A DNA stretch of 64,000 nucleotides from Clostridiaceae bacterium (lineage in GTDB: Bacteria; Bacillota; Clostridia; Oscillospirales; Acutalibacteraceae). The notes beneath the pieces are model-generated. The model saw only the letters and a list, made by a program, of their open reading frames with translations, had not been told where the DNA came from and did no database searches. Positions 56,556 through 64,000 of the stretch are shown one piece after another. The position numbers and the translations under genes are program-made. The DNA lies in assembly GCA_904501705.1 (NCBI GenBank), contig CAJGCA010000002.1, forward strand, positions 8,406-72,405. The letters run 5' to 3'. Each line of letters starts with the position of its first letter. Within the stretch, counting starts at the first letter, position 1.

Positions 56556-58190
56556 TTGCTTTACCAACCTTCCAACATCAGCCCAGACCAAATCAATGGG
56601 ACAGGGACAGTAGATGTTAATAACGGGCTTTCCGTGAGTTGGCGCGTCAGCGGAGACAGCGCCATGACAGCATACCAGATTGATTTTTACCAGAACGATA
56701 CAGCGTCTACGCTCGTATATTCCACCGGGAAGACAACGCTTACAGCGCCGTTCTGGGGCGTGAATTATGCGGGAGAAACGCAGTATTATACCGCTGTTAT
56801 CCCTGCCTCTGTATTAACCGGAGCTGGGATGAGCAACGGGAATACCTATAAGTTCTCGATAACGCAATGGTGGACAGCGGACGATTCTGTTCAGCAATAT
56901 ACGGCGTCCGTTTTTATCACGAGAGCAACGCCGACTCTGACGATGACGGCGATCGAAGATCCCGTCGAGAGCAAGTCATATTCGTTCACCGCATCGTTTT
57001 CTCAGGCACAGGGAGACAGCGTTAAGTGGGTGCGCTGGCAAATCAGCGAAAAAGGTGCGGAAGCGAACCCGTTTTATGATACCGGCCCCATTTACGGGAC
57101 AGGGGAACTTCAATGCGATTATGACGGTTTTCTGACGGATACCATTTATACCATCCAATGCACCGTGGAAAGCTCAAACGGCGTCACGGTAACAACGGGC
57201 TGGGTAGACTTTCCTGTTTCCTACGCGCTGGGAGAGGCAAGCGGAACGGCAAGCGCCTGTATGCTGGTCGGCATCCCCTGCGTATGGATACAGTGGGATC
57301 AGATGCTCGTCGCGGACGGATACTCCGTGATGCGCCAGACGGCGGGTGAAAGCCGCCTCGTAAAAATCGCCGATGTGGAAAGCACGTCCGGGCAGATTCG
57401 GGACTACAGCGCCAAGTCCGGCGAAACGTATACCTATTACATTTTCCCGACAGGCGCTCTCGAATATCTCACAGAGCCGATGGTTACGAACCAAGTCACA
57501 GCGCAATATTGGTTCTGGAGCATCGTGGAGGCCGAGCCTCTGGACGACACCGGGAAAAACTATTCTGCCGTCAACGCCTATATTTTCCGGTACAACGCCT
57601 CAGACGGCGGATTCAGCAACAACAACTCCCCGCAGATTACAGCGAACTTCACACCTTATCCGACGTGGCAGGGAACAACGACCAATTATCTTTCCGGCAG
57701 CGTTTCCGGGTATATCGGGACGGTTTCGCAGGATAGGTCCATATACTCCGATACGGTGGAGCAGAGCGAGGCGCTTTACGCCTTGTCCACCACGAAAAAC
57801 GCACTGTTCCTGACAGACCCAAAGGGGCATTTCCTTCGCATAAGAATCAGTTCTGCCGTTTCCGTCAGCGTGGATCACAAGAAAAAAGAAATGCCGCAGA
57901 CGGCGACATTGTCCTGGGTAGAAACCGGGAATACAGAGGGCATCCACGTCATCATGTACCCCGGCGGCGACTATTACCCCGTTGACCGCGTTATCCAGAG
58001 CAGCATCAGCATTGACCCGGAGACCGGGAAACTCGTATGGACGGTGCCGGATAATTATAGCGGTACGGGCAGCGCATTGTCTCTGAACGGCAACGGCCAA
58101 CTTGTGCAGGCGAAAGCGGGATCTTTTAACGCAGCCACCATGGCGATGGACCAGACTACCGGCGTCGTAACGGCAAGCGTGGGAGAGTGA
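56556..58190 (+). CDS. tail fibre/host-recognition protein with FnIII-like repeats
   Basis: A 544-residue protein with a TTG start (56556) ten bases after AAGGAG. It has repeated beta domains rich in Thr, Ser, Trp and Tyr (SVSWRVSGDSAMTAYQIDF, SYSFTASFSQAQGDSVKW), like fibronectin type III folds. The N-terminal truncated lysin fragment lies just upstream. A distal tail or fibre role is likely. Confidence 0.6.
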   Translation: MLYQPSNISPDQINGTGTVDVNNGLSVSWRVSGDSAMTAYQIDFYQNDTASTLVYSTGKTTLTAPFWGVNYAGETQYYTAVIPASVLTGAGMSNGNTYKFSITQWWTADDSVQQYTASVFITRATPTLTMTAIEDPVESKSYSFTASFSQAQGDSVKWVRWQISEKGAEANPFYDTGPIYGTGELQCDYDGFLTDTIYTIQCTVESSNGVTVTTGWVDFPVSYALGEASGTASACMLVGIPCVWIQWDQMLVADGYSVMRQTAGESRLVKIADVESTSGQIRDYSAKSGETYTYYIFPTGALEYLTEPMVTNQVTAQYWFWSIVEAEPLDDTGKNYSAVNAYIFRYNASDGGFSNNNSPQITANFTPYPTWQGTTTNYLSGSVSGYIGTVSQDRSIYSDTVEQSEALYALSTTKNALFLTDPKGHFLRIRISSAVSVSVDHKKKEMPQTATLSWVETGNTEGIHVIMYPGGDYYPVDRVIQSSISIDPETGKLVWTVPDNYSGTGSALSLNGNGQLVQAKAGSFNAATMAMDQTTGVVTASVGE

Positions 58191-58200
58191 GGCGAAGCGG

Positions 58201-59454
58201 ATGGGTGCGCAAAATCTTTTCCAGCAATATCTTAAAGCACTGCGCGGCAATTTCACGAAGCTTGCGAAAATCGAATTTCTCAACCCGAACGGGAATGTAG
58301 CGTTTGCGCTTGACAACAACCCGCTGAATAAGCGGAGCGGAGCTTTTATCCAAAAGGGGACTATCTCCTGCAATTTACAAAACGGCAGACGCAGGCAGGC
58401 GGATATAACTCTCATAAATCTCGATCAAGAATATGAGTTCGCCGTAAACCATATATGGTTCGGGCAACAGATACGCCTGTCTGAAGGACTGATCTTGCCG
58501 GATGGGACGGAATACTATATCCCGCAGGGCATTTTTGAGATCGAGTCCCCCAAAGAAAGCTTAAAGCCCGGTCAGCGCACTGTTACATATTCGCTGGCAG
58601 ACAAGTGGAGCAATCTCGACGGAACGCATTTTGGGAATTTAGAAGACGTGTATAAGGTCACGGCGGGAACAAACATTCTCGCCGCCATAGCCTCCATCTT
58701 AAAACTGGACCGTTATACGATGGAGAATAACGGGCAGAACCCGATCGACGCCGAAGCCCCGCTTTTTACCAACTACTATAACGACAAGACGCAGACGCTG
58801 ACAGACGGTACAGTAGTTCCTTTTGTCGAAGCACCGTATGACTTCATTTCCCAAAGCACGGGTACAGCGGCATCCGTCGTTCTCGGCCTCGTGGAGATGG
58901 TCGCCGGGGACGTTGGATATAACCAGACCGGGCGACTCGTGGTGAACCCGTCCCAAGACGATATCGGTGACCAAGACAAACCGATACTTTGGGACTTCAC
59001 GGAGAACGATAACAGTTTTCTCGGAGCGGATTACTCACCGAAACCGGCGGAGGTTTACAACGATGTAATCGTGGTTGGCGCTACCTCCGACACCAACGCG
59101 ACAGCGAAGGGGAGAGCGCAGAACAACGACCCGACATCCGCCACCTGTATCAGCAGGATCGGGAGAAAAACGATCCGGCTTGAAGTGCCGAACTATTACA
59201 GCGATACGATTTGCCAAGACTACGCCAACTGGATGTTGAAACGGTATTCCACATTGAGCCAGGAGGTCACGGTATCGTGTACGCAGATGTTCCACATCGT
59301 TGAGAACCAGTTGATAACGCTTCAAAGAAGCGACAAGGCGGGAAGCCCTATCGAGAGACATGTTGTGCAGGGATTTTCACGGCCAATCGGGCAGACCGGA
59401 ACCATGACTATCAACTGCATTAGTGTAAATGATATACCAGCCATTTCAGCCTGA
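58201..59454 (+). CDS. baseplate hub-like tail protein
   Basis: A 417-residue protein. The middle has KGTISCNLQNGRRRQADITL and GIFEIESPKESLKPGQRTVT, a pattern seen in phage DUF5048/baseplate hub proteins. Strand-rich and positioned after fibre-like genes. It probably builds the baseplate or binds the tail tip. Confidence 0.55.
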   Translation: MGAQNLFQQYLKALRGNFTKLAKIEFLNPNGNVAFALDNNPLNKRSGAFIQKGTISCNLQNGRRRQADITLINLDQEYEFAVNHIWFGQQIRLSEGLILPDGTEYYIPQGIFEIESPKESLKPGQRTVTYSLADKWSNLDGTHFGNLEDVYKVTAGTNILAAIASILKLDRYTMENNGQNPIDAEAPLFTNYYNDKTQTLTDGTVVPFVEAPYDFISQSTGTAASVVLGLVEMVAGDVGYNQTGRLVVNPSQDDIGDQDKPILWDFTENDNSFLGADYSPKPAEVYNDVIVVGATSDTNATAKGRAQNNDPTSATCISRIGRKTIRLEVPNYYSDTICQDYANWMLKRYSTLSQEVTVSCTQMFHIVENQLITLQRSDKAGSPIERHVVQGFSRPIGQTGTMTINCISVNDIPAISA

Positions 59455-59475
59455 GTAAAAAGAGGGGAGTCATTC

Positions 59476-59949
59476 ATGGAAACAATCATACTTGGACAGG
59501 CCGCTATCGTGAACAAAGGCTCTTACAGCGGAAGCGCGAGCTATGGCCCGCTGGACATGGTCACGAATCTCGGCGGCTCATTCCTCTGCAAAGCCACCTG
59601 TACAGCCGTAGAGCCGGGTGTGACAAATGGATGGGCCAGTTACTGGACCGCTATGGCAAAGGGGATAAAGACCTATTCTCTAAGCGTCAGCGGCGGAGTA
59701 GCGACCGTGAACATCGTGTTTACGGATGGGTCTACCTACAGCACGACATATTCCACTGCCGCGATCGGCGCGGGAGCTGTAGGAACGACGGAACTCGCAG
59801 ACGGTGCGGTTACGGCGGCGAAGCTCAACTCCAATGTAAACTATCAGTCCATCGGGCTTAATAGCAACCAGGTGAGGACAATTTATATCACCGATACAGT
59901 TCCTACAGCCAGTTCGCCGCAGGGCATCTATCTGGTGACGGAGGGATAA
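59476..59949 (+). CDS. small fibre/baseplate protein, 157 aa
   Basis: A 157-residue Ser/Thr/Ala-rich protein. NKGSYSGSASYGPLDMV and a segment TTELADGAVTAAKLNSNV are common in phage tail fibre tips and collar adaptors. It precedes an adhesin-like gene. Role inferred. Confidence 0.6.
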   Translation: METIILGQAAIVNKGSYSGSASYGPLDMVTNLGGSFLCKATCTAVEPGVTNGWASYWTAMAKGIKTYSLSVSGGVATVNIVFTDGSTYSTTYSTAAIGAGAVGTTELADGAVTAAKLNSNVNYQSIGLNSNQVRTIYITDTVPTASSPQGIYLVTEG

Positions 59950-59952
59950 GCT

Positions 59953-60618
59953 ATGGCGACAGCGTACTACGGGCCGATAAACGCGCAGGTAACCATCTCC
60001 GCCTCCCGAAACGGTGGCACAGTCAACTTCTCAATCTCGTGGAAAGTTTACACGGACAGTGGGTGGGAAGCTTCATTCAGGCAGCTCGTTATCGACGGGA
60101 CAACGGTTTATTCCAATTATGGCAACAACAATACGGTGACCGGCACACTGACCCGTTCGGCGTCCACTTACAGCTCAGGCACAAAAACGGTAAACTTCAC
60201 CGTCAGCGGCACCTACGCCGGAGGTTCTGGATCAGGTACGGGAAGCGTGTCCGTGAGCTACCCCGCCCAGGTATTCACCGTCACCTTCGACCCCGGGGCG
60301 GGCAGCGTTTCGGAGACCAGCCGGAGCGTGAGCTACGGGGCTGCCATCGGAACGCTTCCAACGGTTACACCGCCGTCCGGGTACGCTTTTCTCGGATGGT
60401 TTACGGAGCAAACAGGCGGGACGCAGATAAATACTACTACCGTTTGCTACGGGAACACCACTTACTATGCCCAATATAAACCTATGGCCATCCTGCGCAT
60501 GGTAAACAACGGAGCAGTTACGACGTACACCAAGATTTATTCGGTCGGTGACGGCTCCGCAAAACAGGTTCTCAGCGTGTGGAGCGTTGATGAAACCGGA
60601 GCGCATCAAGGAATATAA
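59953..60618 (+). CDS. adhesion protein with InlB-type repeat
   Basis: A 221-residue protein. The N-terminal 110 residues are beta-rich (NAQVTISASRNGGTVNFSIS). Residues about 115-180 (VTFDPGAGSVSETSRSVSYG, GYAFLGWFTEQTGG, NTTYYAQY) form an InlB/Listeria-Bacteroides repeat, a cell-surface adhesion domain. It probably helps tail contact with host or mucus polymers. It lies directly before the lysin. Confidence 0.7.
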   Translation: MATAYYGPINAQVTISASRNGGTVNFSISWKVYTDSGWEASFRQLVIDGTTVYSNYGNNNTVTGTLTRSASTYSSGTKTVNFTVSGTYAGGSGSGTGSVSVSYPAQVFTVTFDPGAGSVSETSRSVSYGAAIGTLPTVTPPSGYAFLGWFTEQTGGTQINTTTVCYGNTTYYAQYKPMAILRMVNNGAVTTYTKIYSVGDGSAKQVLSVWSVDETGAHQGI

Positions 60619-60633
60619 GAGAGGAGACAAAAA

Positions 60634-61500
60634 ATGAGTACGAGCGTTGATGCTGTCCTTTATCTCGCAGAAAAATGGAAGGGCCAGAGAGACCTCATCG
60701 TGGACGTTTACAACAGTTTTCAACCCCTTGCCCGCGGCTACCGCGTAAAGTACCAGGACTCTCTCTGCGCGACCTATATCAGCGCGTTGTTCATACGCCT
60801 CGGGGCGACTTCTATCGTCCCGCCGGAGTGCGGCGCTATGCAGCTTGCCCGCAACATGGACGCACTTGGGCGCTACCATGAAAAAGACAAGTGCGACCCG
60901 GCTCCCGGCGACATCATCTTCTTTGACTGGCAAGGCGATTCATGGATAGACCATGTAGGAATCGTTACCGAAGTCAAGAACAATATCGTAGTTTACAGCC
61001 ACATTCCCAGCTACTCCGTCAAGGTCAACGAAATCCTCAAAAGCAGTCAGCATATCCGTGGCTACGCCAGACCGGAATACGACACCGACGACACTCCCGC
61101 CCCTGAAGTACCGAGCGGCGAGATCACCGTTGGCGACCTGGTAGCCGTCAAAAATGGTGCGTCCTGGTACAACGGATACAACATCCCGCGCTACGTCTTT
61201 GATTTGACGTGGGAGGTAATCGCCGTCCGGGGCGACCGGGTGGTTCTCGGCGCTGACACCACAGGCCGCTACAATATCCAGAGTCCCATCCATGCCTCCG
61301 ATCTGTCGAAGGTCAAGACCAACGCCTCCGGCGATAACGGCGATAACGGCGACGAGGACAAGCTCAGCAGCAGCACCATCACGGACATGGCAAAAGCCGT
61401 GATTAGGGGTGAATTTGGGAATGGTTTGACACGGCGCATCCGGCTGGGACAGTATTACGACCAGGTGCAGGCAGAGGTCAACCGTCTGCTGGGCAAATGA
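60634..61500 (+). CDS. endolysin: Cys peptidase plus Cpl-7-like cell-wall binding
   Basis: A 288-residue lysin. Residues 1-150 are a cysteine peptidase domain with Cys45 (SLCATYISAL), His107 (IDHVGIVTEV) and a GDIIFFDW segment, as in NlpC/P60 or CHAP enzymes. A middle region (residues about 165-235) is SH3-like. Residues about 250-288 (MAKAVIRGEFGNGLTRRIRL, then YDQVQAEVNRLLG) match the Cpl-7 cell-wall-binding repeat. It cleaves peptidoglycan peptides at the end of infection. Confidence 0.82.
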   Translation: MSTSVDAVLYLAEKWKGQRDLIVDVYNSFQPLARGYRVKYQDSLCATYISALFIRLGATSIVPPECGAMQLARNMDALGRYHEKDKCDPAPGDIIFFDWQGDSWIDHVGIVTEVKNNIVVYSHIPSYSVKVNEILKSSQHIRGYARPEYDTDDTPAPEVPSGEITVGDLVAVKNGASWYNGYNIPRYVFDLTWEVIAVRGDRVVLGADTTGRYNIQSPIHASDLSKVKTNASGDNGDNGDEDKLSSSTITDMAKAVIRGEFGNGLTRRIRLGQYYDQVQAEVNRLLGK

Positions 61501-61509
61501 GGTAGGGCC

Positions 61510-61713
61510 ATGAAAAAGAAGCGAAAAGCTGGCAAAAATTACTTTGAACAGGAAGAGGACGAGTACACCGTCAAAGAGGGCGATACGCCGGAGAGCATCG
61601 CCCTGAAGTTCCTTGACGATGAGAACGCCTATCCTCTGATCCTGTCGTATAACGGGATGATGCGGGAAGAAATCCTCCCCGGTGTGAAGGTGTATTTCCC
61701 CAAAAACGAATAA
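61510..61713 (+). CDS. LysM-domain protein, 67 aa
   Basis: A 67-residue protein with a LysM pattern (YTVKEGDTPESIALKFL, then LPGVKVYFP). It lies nine bases after the lysin and may extend cell-wall binding as a separate subunit. The N-terminal 15 residues are basic. Confidence 0.75.
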   Translation: MKKKRKAGKNYFEQEEDEYTVKEGDTPESIALKFLDDENAYPLILSYNGMMREEILPGVKVYFPKNE

Positions 61714-61719
61714 TAAAAT

Positions 61720-61760
61720 GCGCTCCTGTGAGGTGATTATTCCCCACAGGAGCGCTTTTT
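61720..61760. terminator. convergent bidirectional terminator
   Basis: GCGCTCCTGTG pairs with CACAGGAGCGC around a 14-base loop, followed by TTTTT on the plus side and an AT-rich run on the minus side. It ends the late operon and the minus-strand cysteine desulfurase operon. Confidence 0.85.
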
Positions 61761-61763
61761 GTT

Positions 61764-62813
61764 TTATTGGGGATTGGAGTGCCCGCTGATAGAACGCAGA
61801 CGGTTTACGCAGTCGCTCAGTATCTCGCAAAGATGCGGGAAATCGCTGGCCGGAGTTTCCTCGCACCAGGACAGGCGGATGGTGGAACGGGCCTGCTCTT
61901 CGGTTAGCCCTGCGGCAAGCAGGGCTGCGGAGGGGCGATCATCCTCGGCATGGCAGGCGGACCCAGCGGAGGCACAGACTCCGTTCACGTCCAGCAGCGT
62001 GAGCAGTTCCCGGGCGTTCACGCCGTCGAAGCGGACGGAGAGGATATTTGGGAGACGGGGCTTGTCCTCACAGTTGATGTGCGCTCCGGGGTTGTTGAGC
62101 AGGGCGGAGGAAAGCATGGACTGCTGTGCTAACATATTGGCTGACGCATCAGCCATGCGGCTCGTTCGGTATTCCAGCGCCTCGGCAAGCGCCACGGCGA
62201 GAGCCACCGGCGGAGTTCCCGGGTAGCTGAAATCGCGTTCAGTGATTTCGTATTCAGCGACGCCGCCTTTGACATAGAGGAAACCGATCCCAGGCGGAGC
62301 GCCAAACTTGTGACCCCCGGCGGCAAGAGCGGCAACGCCCAGAGCCTTTACGGCGATGGGGATGTGCCCCATGGCGGCGGTGGCATCCGTGAAGACGGTC
62401 TTTCCCCGCGCAACCAGAGCCTTGATATCCTCCAGGAAAATCTGGCCGGTCTCGTTGGAGGCAAGGATGTGGGCGTAGGCGTTGTCATCATGGCAGATGA
62501 TGTGGAAAATGGAGGTGCAGGCGTCCCGGACGGCCTTGTGCTCGTGATCGGAACAGTGACGTATCTCCAGAAGATCAACGACGGCTTTGCAGGCGGCAGT
62601 GGCGGAGGGCGCAAAGAAGATCTCGTTTGGCTCCGCCCCGATACATTTGGCGACCGTGGCCCGGGCGTTTTCCAGATCGCCCCTGGCATCCCGGCCCCGG
62701 GAGTGGACGGAGTTGGGGTTGGCGTAGGGCCAGACGGTCATGGCTTCCAAGGCACATGGCAGGACCGGCGCGGAGGCGGCGCAGTCAAAGTATACTTCAT
62801 GAATCGGGTTCAT
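61764..62813 (-). CDS. phage-encoded cysteine desulfurase (NifS/IscS-like)
   Basis: A 349-residue class V aminotransferase. It opens with EVYFDCAASAPVLP and has the NETG segment (120-123), Lys169 in AGGHKFGAPPG (the PLP lysine) and Cys287 in ASAGSACHAEDDRPS (catalytic Cys). Family members remove sulfur from cysteine as persulfide for Fe-S clusters, tRNA thiolation or DNA phosphorothioation. The usual DATQ motif reads DATAA here. It is slightly short. No thiolase, Dnd protein or Fe-S scaffold gene lies next to it, so the sulfur acceptor is unknown. It is encoded in the minus-strand small-gene style of this phage. Confidence 0.82.
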   Translation of the reverse strand: MNPIHEVYFDCAASAPVLPCALEAMTVWPYANPNSVHSRGRDARGDLENARATVAKCIGAEPNEIFFAPSATAACKAVVDLLEIRHCSDHEHKAVRDACTSIFHIICHDDNAYAHILASNETGQIFLEDIKALVARGKTVFTDATAAMGHIPIAVKALGVAALAAGGHKFGAPPGIGFLYVKGGVAEYEITERDFSYPGTPPVALAVALAEALEYRTSRMADASANMLAQQSMLSSALLNNPGAHINCEDKPRLPNILSVRFDGVNARELLTLLDVNGVCASAGSACHAEDDRPSAALLAAGLTEEQARSTIRLSWCEETPASDFPHLCEILSDCVNRLRSISGHSNPQ

Positions 62814-63435
62814 CGTCTACCTCCACCGGGCTTTTGAGCCAGCCCTCTATGTTGTCTGTCGGTTGGTCGTGGCAGCACTTGAACAACGGGCAATCCGGGT
62901 CGCAATGACGGTTGCTGCAATAAGTAAGGATTTTGCATAGCCAATCTGCCATCTCCTCCGGCGTTTTGCTGATAAGGTTGTCGTAGTTGGTTTTCGGCAC
63001 AAAGAACGGCGATCCACATTTAGGGCATTTAGCTAAAGGGCGGCCAACGTTAAAGACGGCGTATTCAGCGCCGCAATCAGGACATGTTTGAGTGATAACG
63101 CTCATTTTCTTCTTCTCCTCGCCCTTCTCCACAGGGCTTTTGAGCCATTCCAGCCTGCATTGCCCACAATCAGTCTTGTCCATAAGATGAACGCACCCTG
63201 TTTGTTCATACGGACACCACGGCCTGATTATTTTAGCCATCTCCTCTGGGGTGCTGGAAACGAGGATGTCATAGTTTGTCCGGACATTCGTTAACATGGA
63301 ACTGTTATCTTCCGGGAGCTTTTCGGCGTGGGCGGAAACTGCAAAGCATGAGTTGTAAATCTTTCGCCTCCATGCAGGCCACGTCTCGATGATGTTTTTC
63401 CTTATGCGCTTGTAAGCCTCAGAGTGCATATTCAT
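62797..63435 (-). CDS. Cys-rich protein with duplicated TPEEMA module
   Basis: A 212-residue protein starting at ATG 63435. It has two copies of TNYDxLxSxTPEEMA followed by several Cys residues and WLKSPVE (around residues 53-103 and 150-207), so it arose by internal duplication. Between them lies a zinc ribbon (CPDCGAEY and CPKCGSPF). The TPEEMA-WL-C module is frequent in phage small proteins. It overlaps the desulfurase gene start by 17 bases. Function unknown. Confidence 0.7.
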   Translation of the reverse strand: MNMHSEAYKRIRKNIIETWPAWRRKIYNSCFAVSAHAEKLPEDNSSMLTNVRTNYDILVSSTPEEMAKIIRPWCPYEQTGCVHLMDKTDCGQCRLEWLKSPVEKGEEKKKMSVITQTCPDCGAEYAVFNVGRPLAKCPKCGSPFFVPKTNYDNLISKTPEEMADWLCKILTYCSNRHCDPDCPLFKCCHDQPTDNIEGWLKSPVEVDDEPDS

Positions 63436-63797
63436 CAACCTCCCTCCTTATCTGCCGGGATGATGGTGGGAGCGTCCTTCCCAGTTAAAACTTCAATGCA
63501 CTGGCTTATTCCATGAGCAATAAACACCCCACTTTGACTATCGTCCGAATGATACTCGCGTAGCCTTTTCAGTTTCTCAACCGCCGCATCCAGATCGCCC
63601 ATCCTCCCGTGCTCCGGGACGGGGATTAGAGGACACCATGCCGGTCTCGTCCCGTGTTGACAGCATTCGTAGTATTCTTTCACGCGGGCGGGCACACCGC
63701 AGACAAACGAACAGTGCAAATCGTAACCGTGCCCGACCAATTCACACGGGCAGCTTGTCGGCATCTCCATGTCTTTGATGTAGATTCCCATGCTCAT
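63435..63797 (-). CDS. Cys-rich hypothetical protein, 120 aa
   Basis: Starts at ATG 63797 after AAGGAG. The first 60 residues hold nine cysteines in several clusters (CPCELVG, HCSFVCG, YECCQHG, WCPLIP). The second half is helical (VEKLKRLREYH). Its stop overlaps the next gene by one base. Possibly metal-binding; function unknown. Confidence 0.6.
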   Translation of the reverse strand: MSMGIYIKDMEMPTSCPCELVGHGYDLHCSFVCGVPARVKEYYECCQHGTRPAWCPLIPVPEHGRMGDLDAAVEKLKRLREYHSDDSQSGVFIAHGISQCIEVLTGKDAPTIIPADKEGG

Positions 63798-64000
63798 TTC
63801 TCCTTCGGCACGACTTCGACAGATAAAAGCTCACTATCAATCGTAAAAATATCGCTATACGGGAATGCATCTTCATCCCAGCATCTCGTCATTGTTTGAT
63901 TTGCGGTCCCGTGCTTTTCCACGCGAATCCACCAAATAGCCAAGTCGGGCTTGTTATATCCGACTTTGATTTCCGTGCCGTCTGTAAACTTGATTTTTAC
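63794..64000 (-). CDS. hypothetical protein, 5' end beyond the window
   Basis: An open frame running in from the right edge to a TGA that overlaps the next ATG (ATGA). The visible 68 residues are strand-rich and acidic (DIFTIDSELLSVEVVP). The N-terminus lies outside the window. It continues the minus-strand operon that resumes at the left edge if the genome is circular. Confidence 0.6.
   Translation of the reverse strand, partial: VKIKFTDGTEIKVGYNKPDLAIWWIRVEKHGTANQTMTRCWDEDAFPYSDIFTIDSELLSVEVVPKEK

Noticed and set aside
1..64000. CRISPR array, reverse transcriptase or diversity-generating retroelement
   Set aside because: No regularly spaced repeat-spacer pattern and no reverse transcriptase motif (such as YxDD in a suitable frame) was seen.
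1..64000. Insertion sequences or transposases
   Set aside because: No DDE-type transposase or IS-like terminal inverted repeats recognised; the only recombinase is the tyrosine integrase.

Overview
The window is one contiguous stretch of a temperate siphovirus-like (long non-contractile tail) phage, very probably infecting a gut Clostridia/Oscillospiraceae-type Firmicute. The case rests on strong GGAGG ribosome binding sites, tightly packed genes with ATGA start/stop overlaps, a DUF1351/Bet/SSB recombination cassette, a replisome-organizer/DnaC-type replication pair, an LL-H-type holin with an XhlA-type partner, and a lysin ending in a Cpl-7-like repeat. Phage-style genes lie on both sides of the integrase and attachment region, and the minus-strand small-gene style seen at the right edge resumes at the left edge. 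I therefore read this as an excised or circular phage genome (or most of one), not a prophage with flanking chromosome. No chromosomal housekeeping region is visible.

Layout. 1-7.1 kb: a minus-strand operon of 26 small, mostly acidic, unrecognised proteins. Many are separated by a repeated ~18-bp intercistronic element. 7.1-7.7 kb: a control region with two strong sigma-70 promoters, one overlapped by tandem NrdR-box-like palindromes, and two copies of a conserved minus-strand element. 7.7-8.6 kb: a sigma-factor-like gene. 8.6-9.5 kb: a gene-free region with G-runs and small iterons. 9.5-11.15 kb: a transcription unit without credible ORFs, holding two ordinary tRNAs (Asn, Ser), two tRNA-like genes with odd cores, and many nested hairpins. 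It has its own promoter and terminator and looks like a large structured RNA. 11.27-18.8 kb: a plus-strand accessory operon with a circularly permuted C5 methyltransferase, two amino-methyltransferases, a radical SAM protein, a HAD hydrolase and many small Cys-rich proteins.

18.8-21.2 kb: attP (a tRNA 3'-end-like core with arm repeats), a tyrosine integrase, a mini ImmA-like protease and a CI-like repressor facing a Cro-like gene. 21.2-30.2 kb: early genes: two ParB-like proteins, YqaJ exonuclease, DUF1351, Bet, SSB, replisome organizer with iteron-like repeats, helicase loader, RusA and small late-early proteins.

30.3-61.7 kb: late genes: a Zn-ribbon protein, terminase, portal, a Com-like Zn finger, a protease/scaffold, decoration and major capsid proteins, tRNA-Thr, holin and XhlA-like genes, tRNA-Gln, fibre-like proteins, connectors, a metallophosphoesterase, tail tube, tape measure, baseplate and adhesion proteins, lysin and a LysM protein. 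61.7-64 kb: a minus-strand block with a cysteine desulfurase and Cys-rich proteins, running off the right edge.

How it works together (inference). CI, Cro and ImmA would control the lysogeny decision. The Bet/exonuclease/RusA set and the DnaC pair would replicate and recombine the genome. The methyltransferases probably protect the DNA. The structured RNA/tRNA locus and the cysteine desulfurase are the most unusual parts. All functional calls come from reading motifs and context; no database search was possible.
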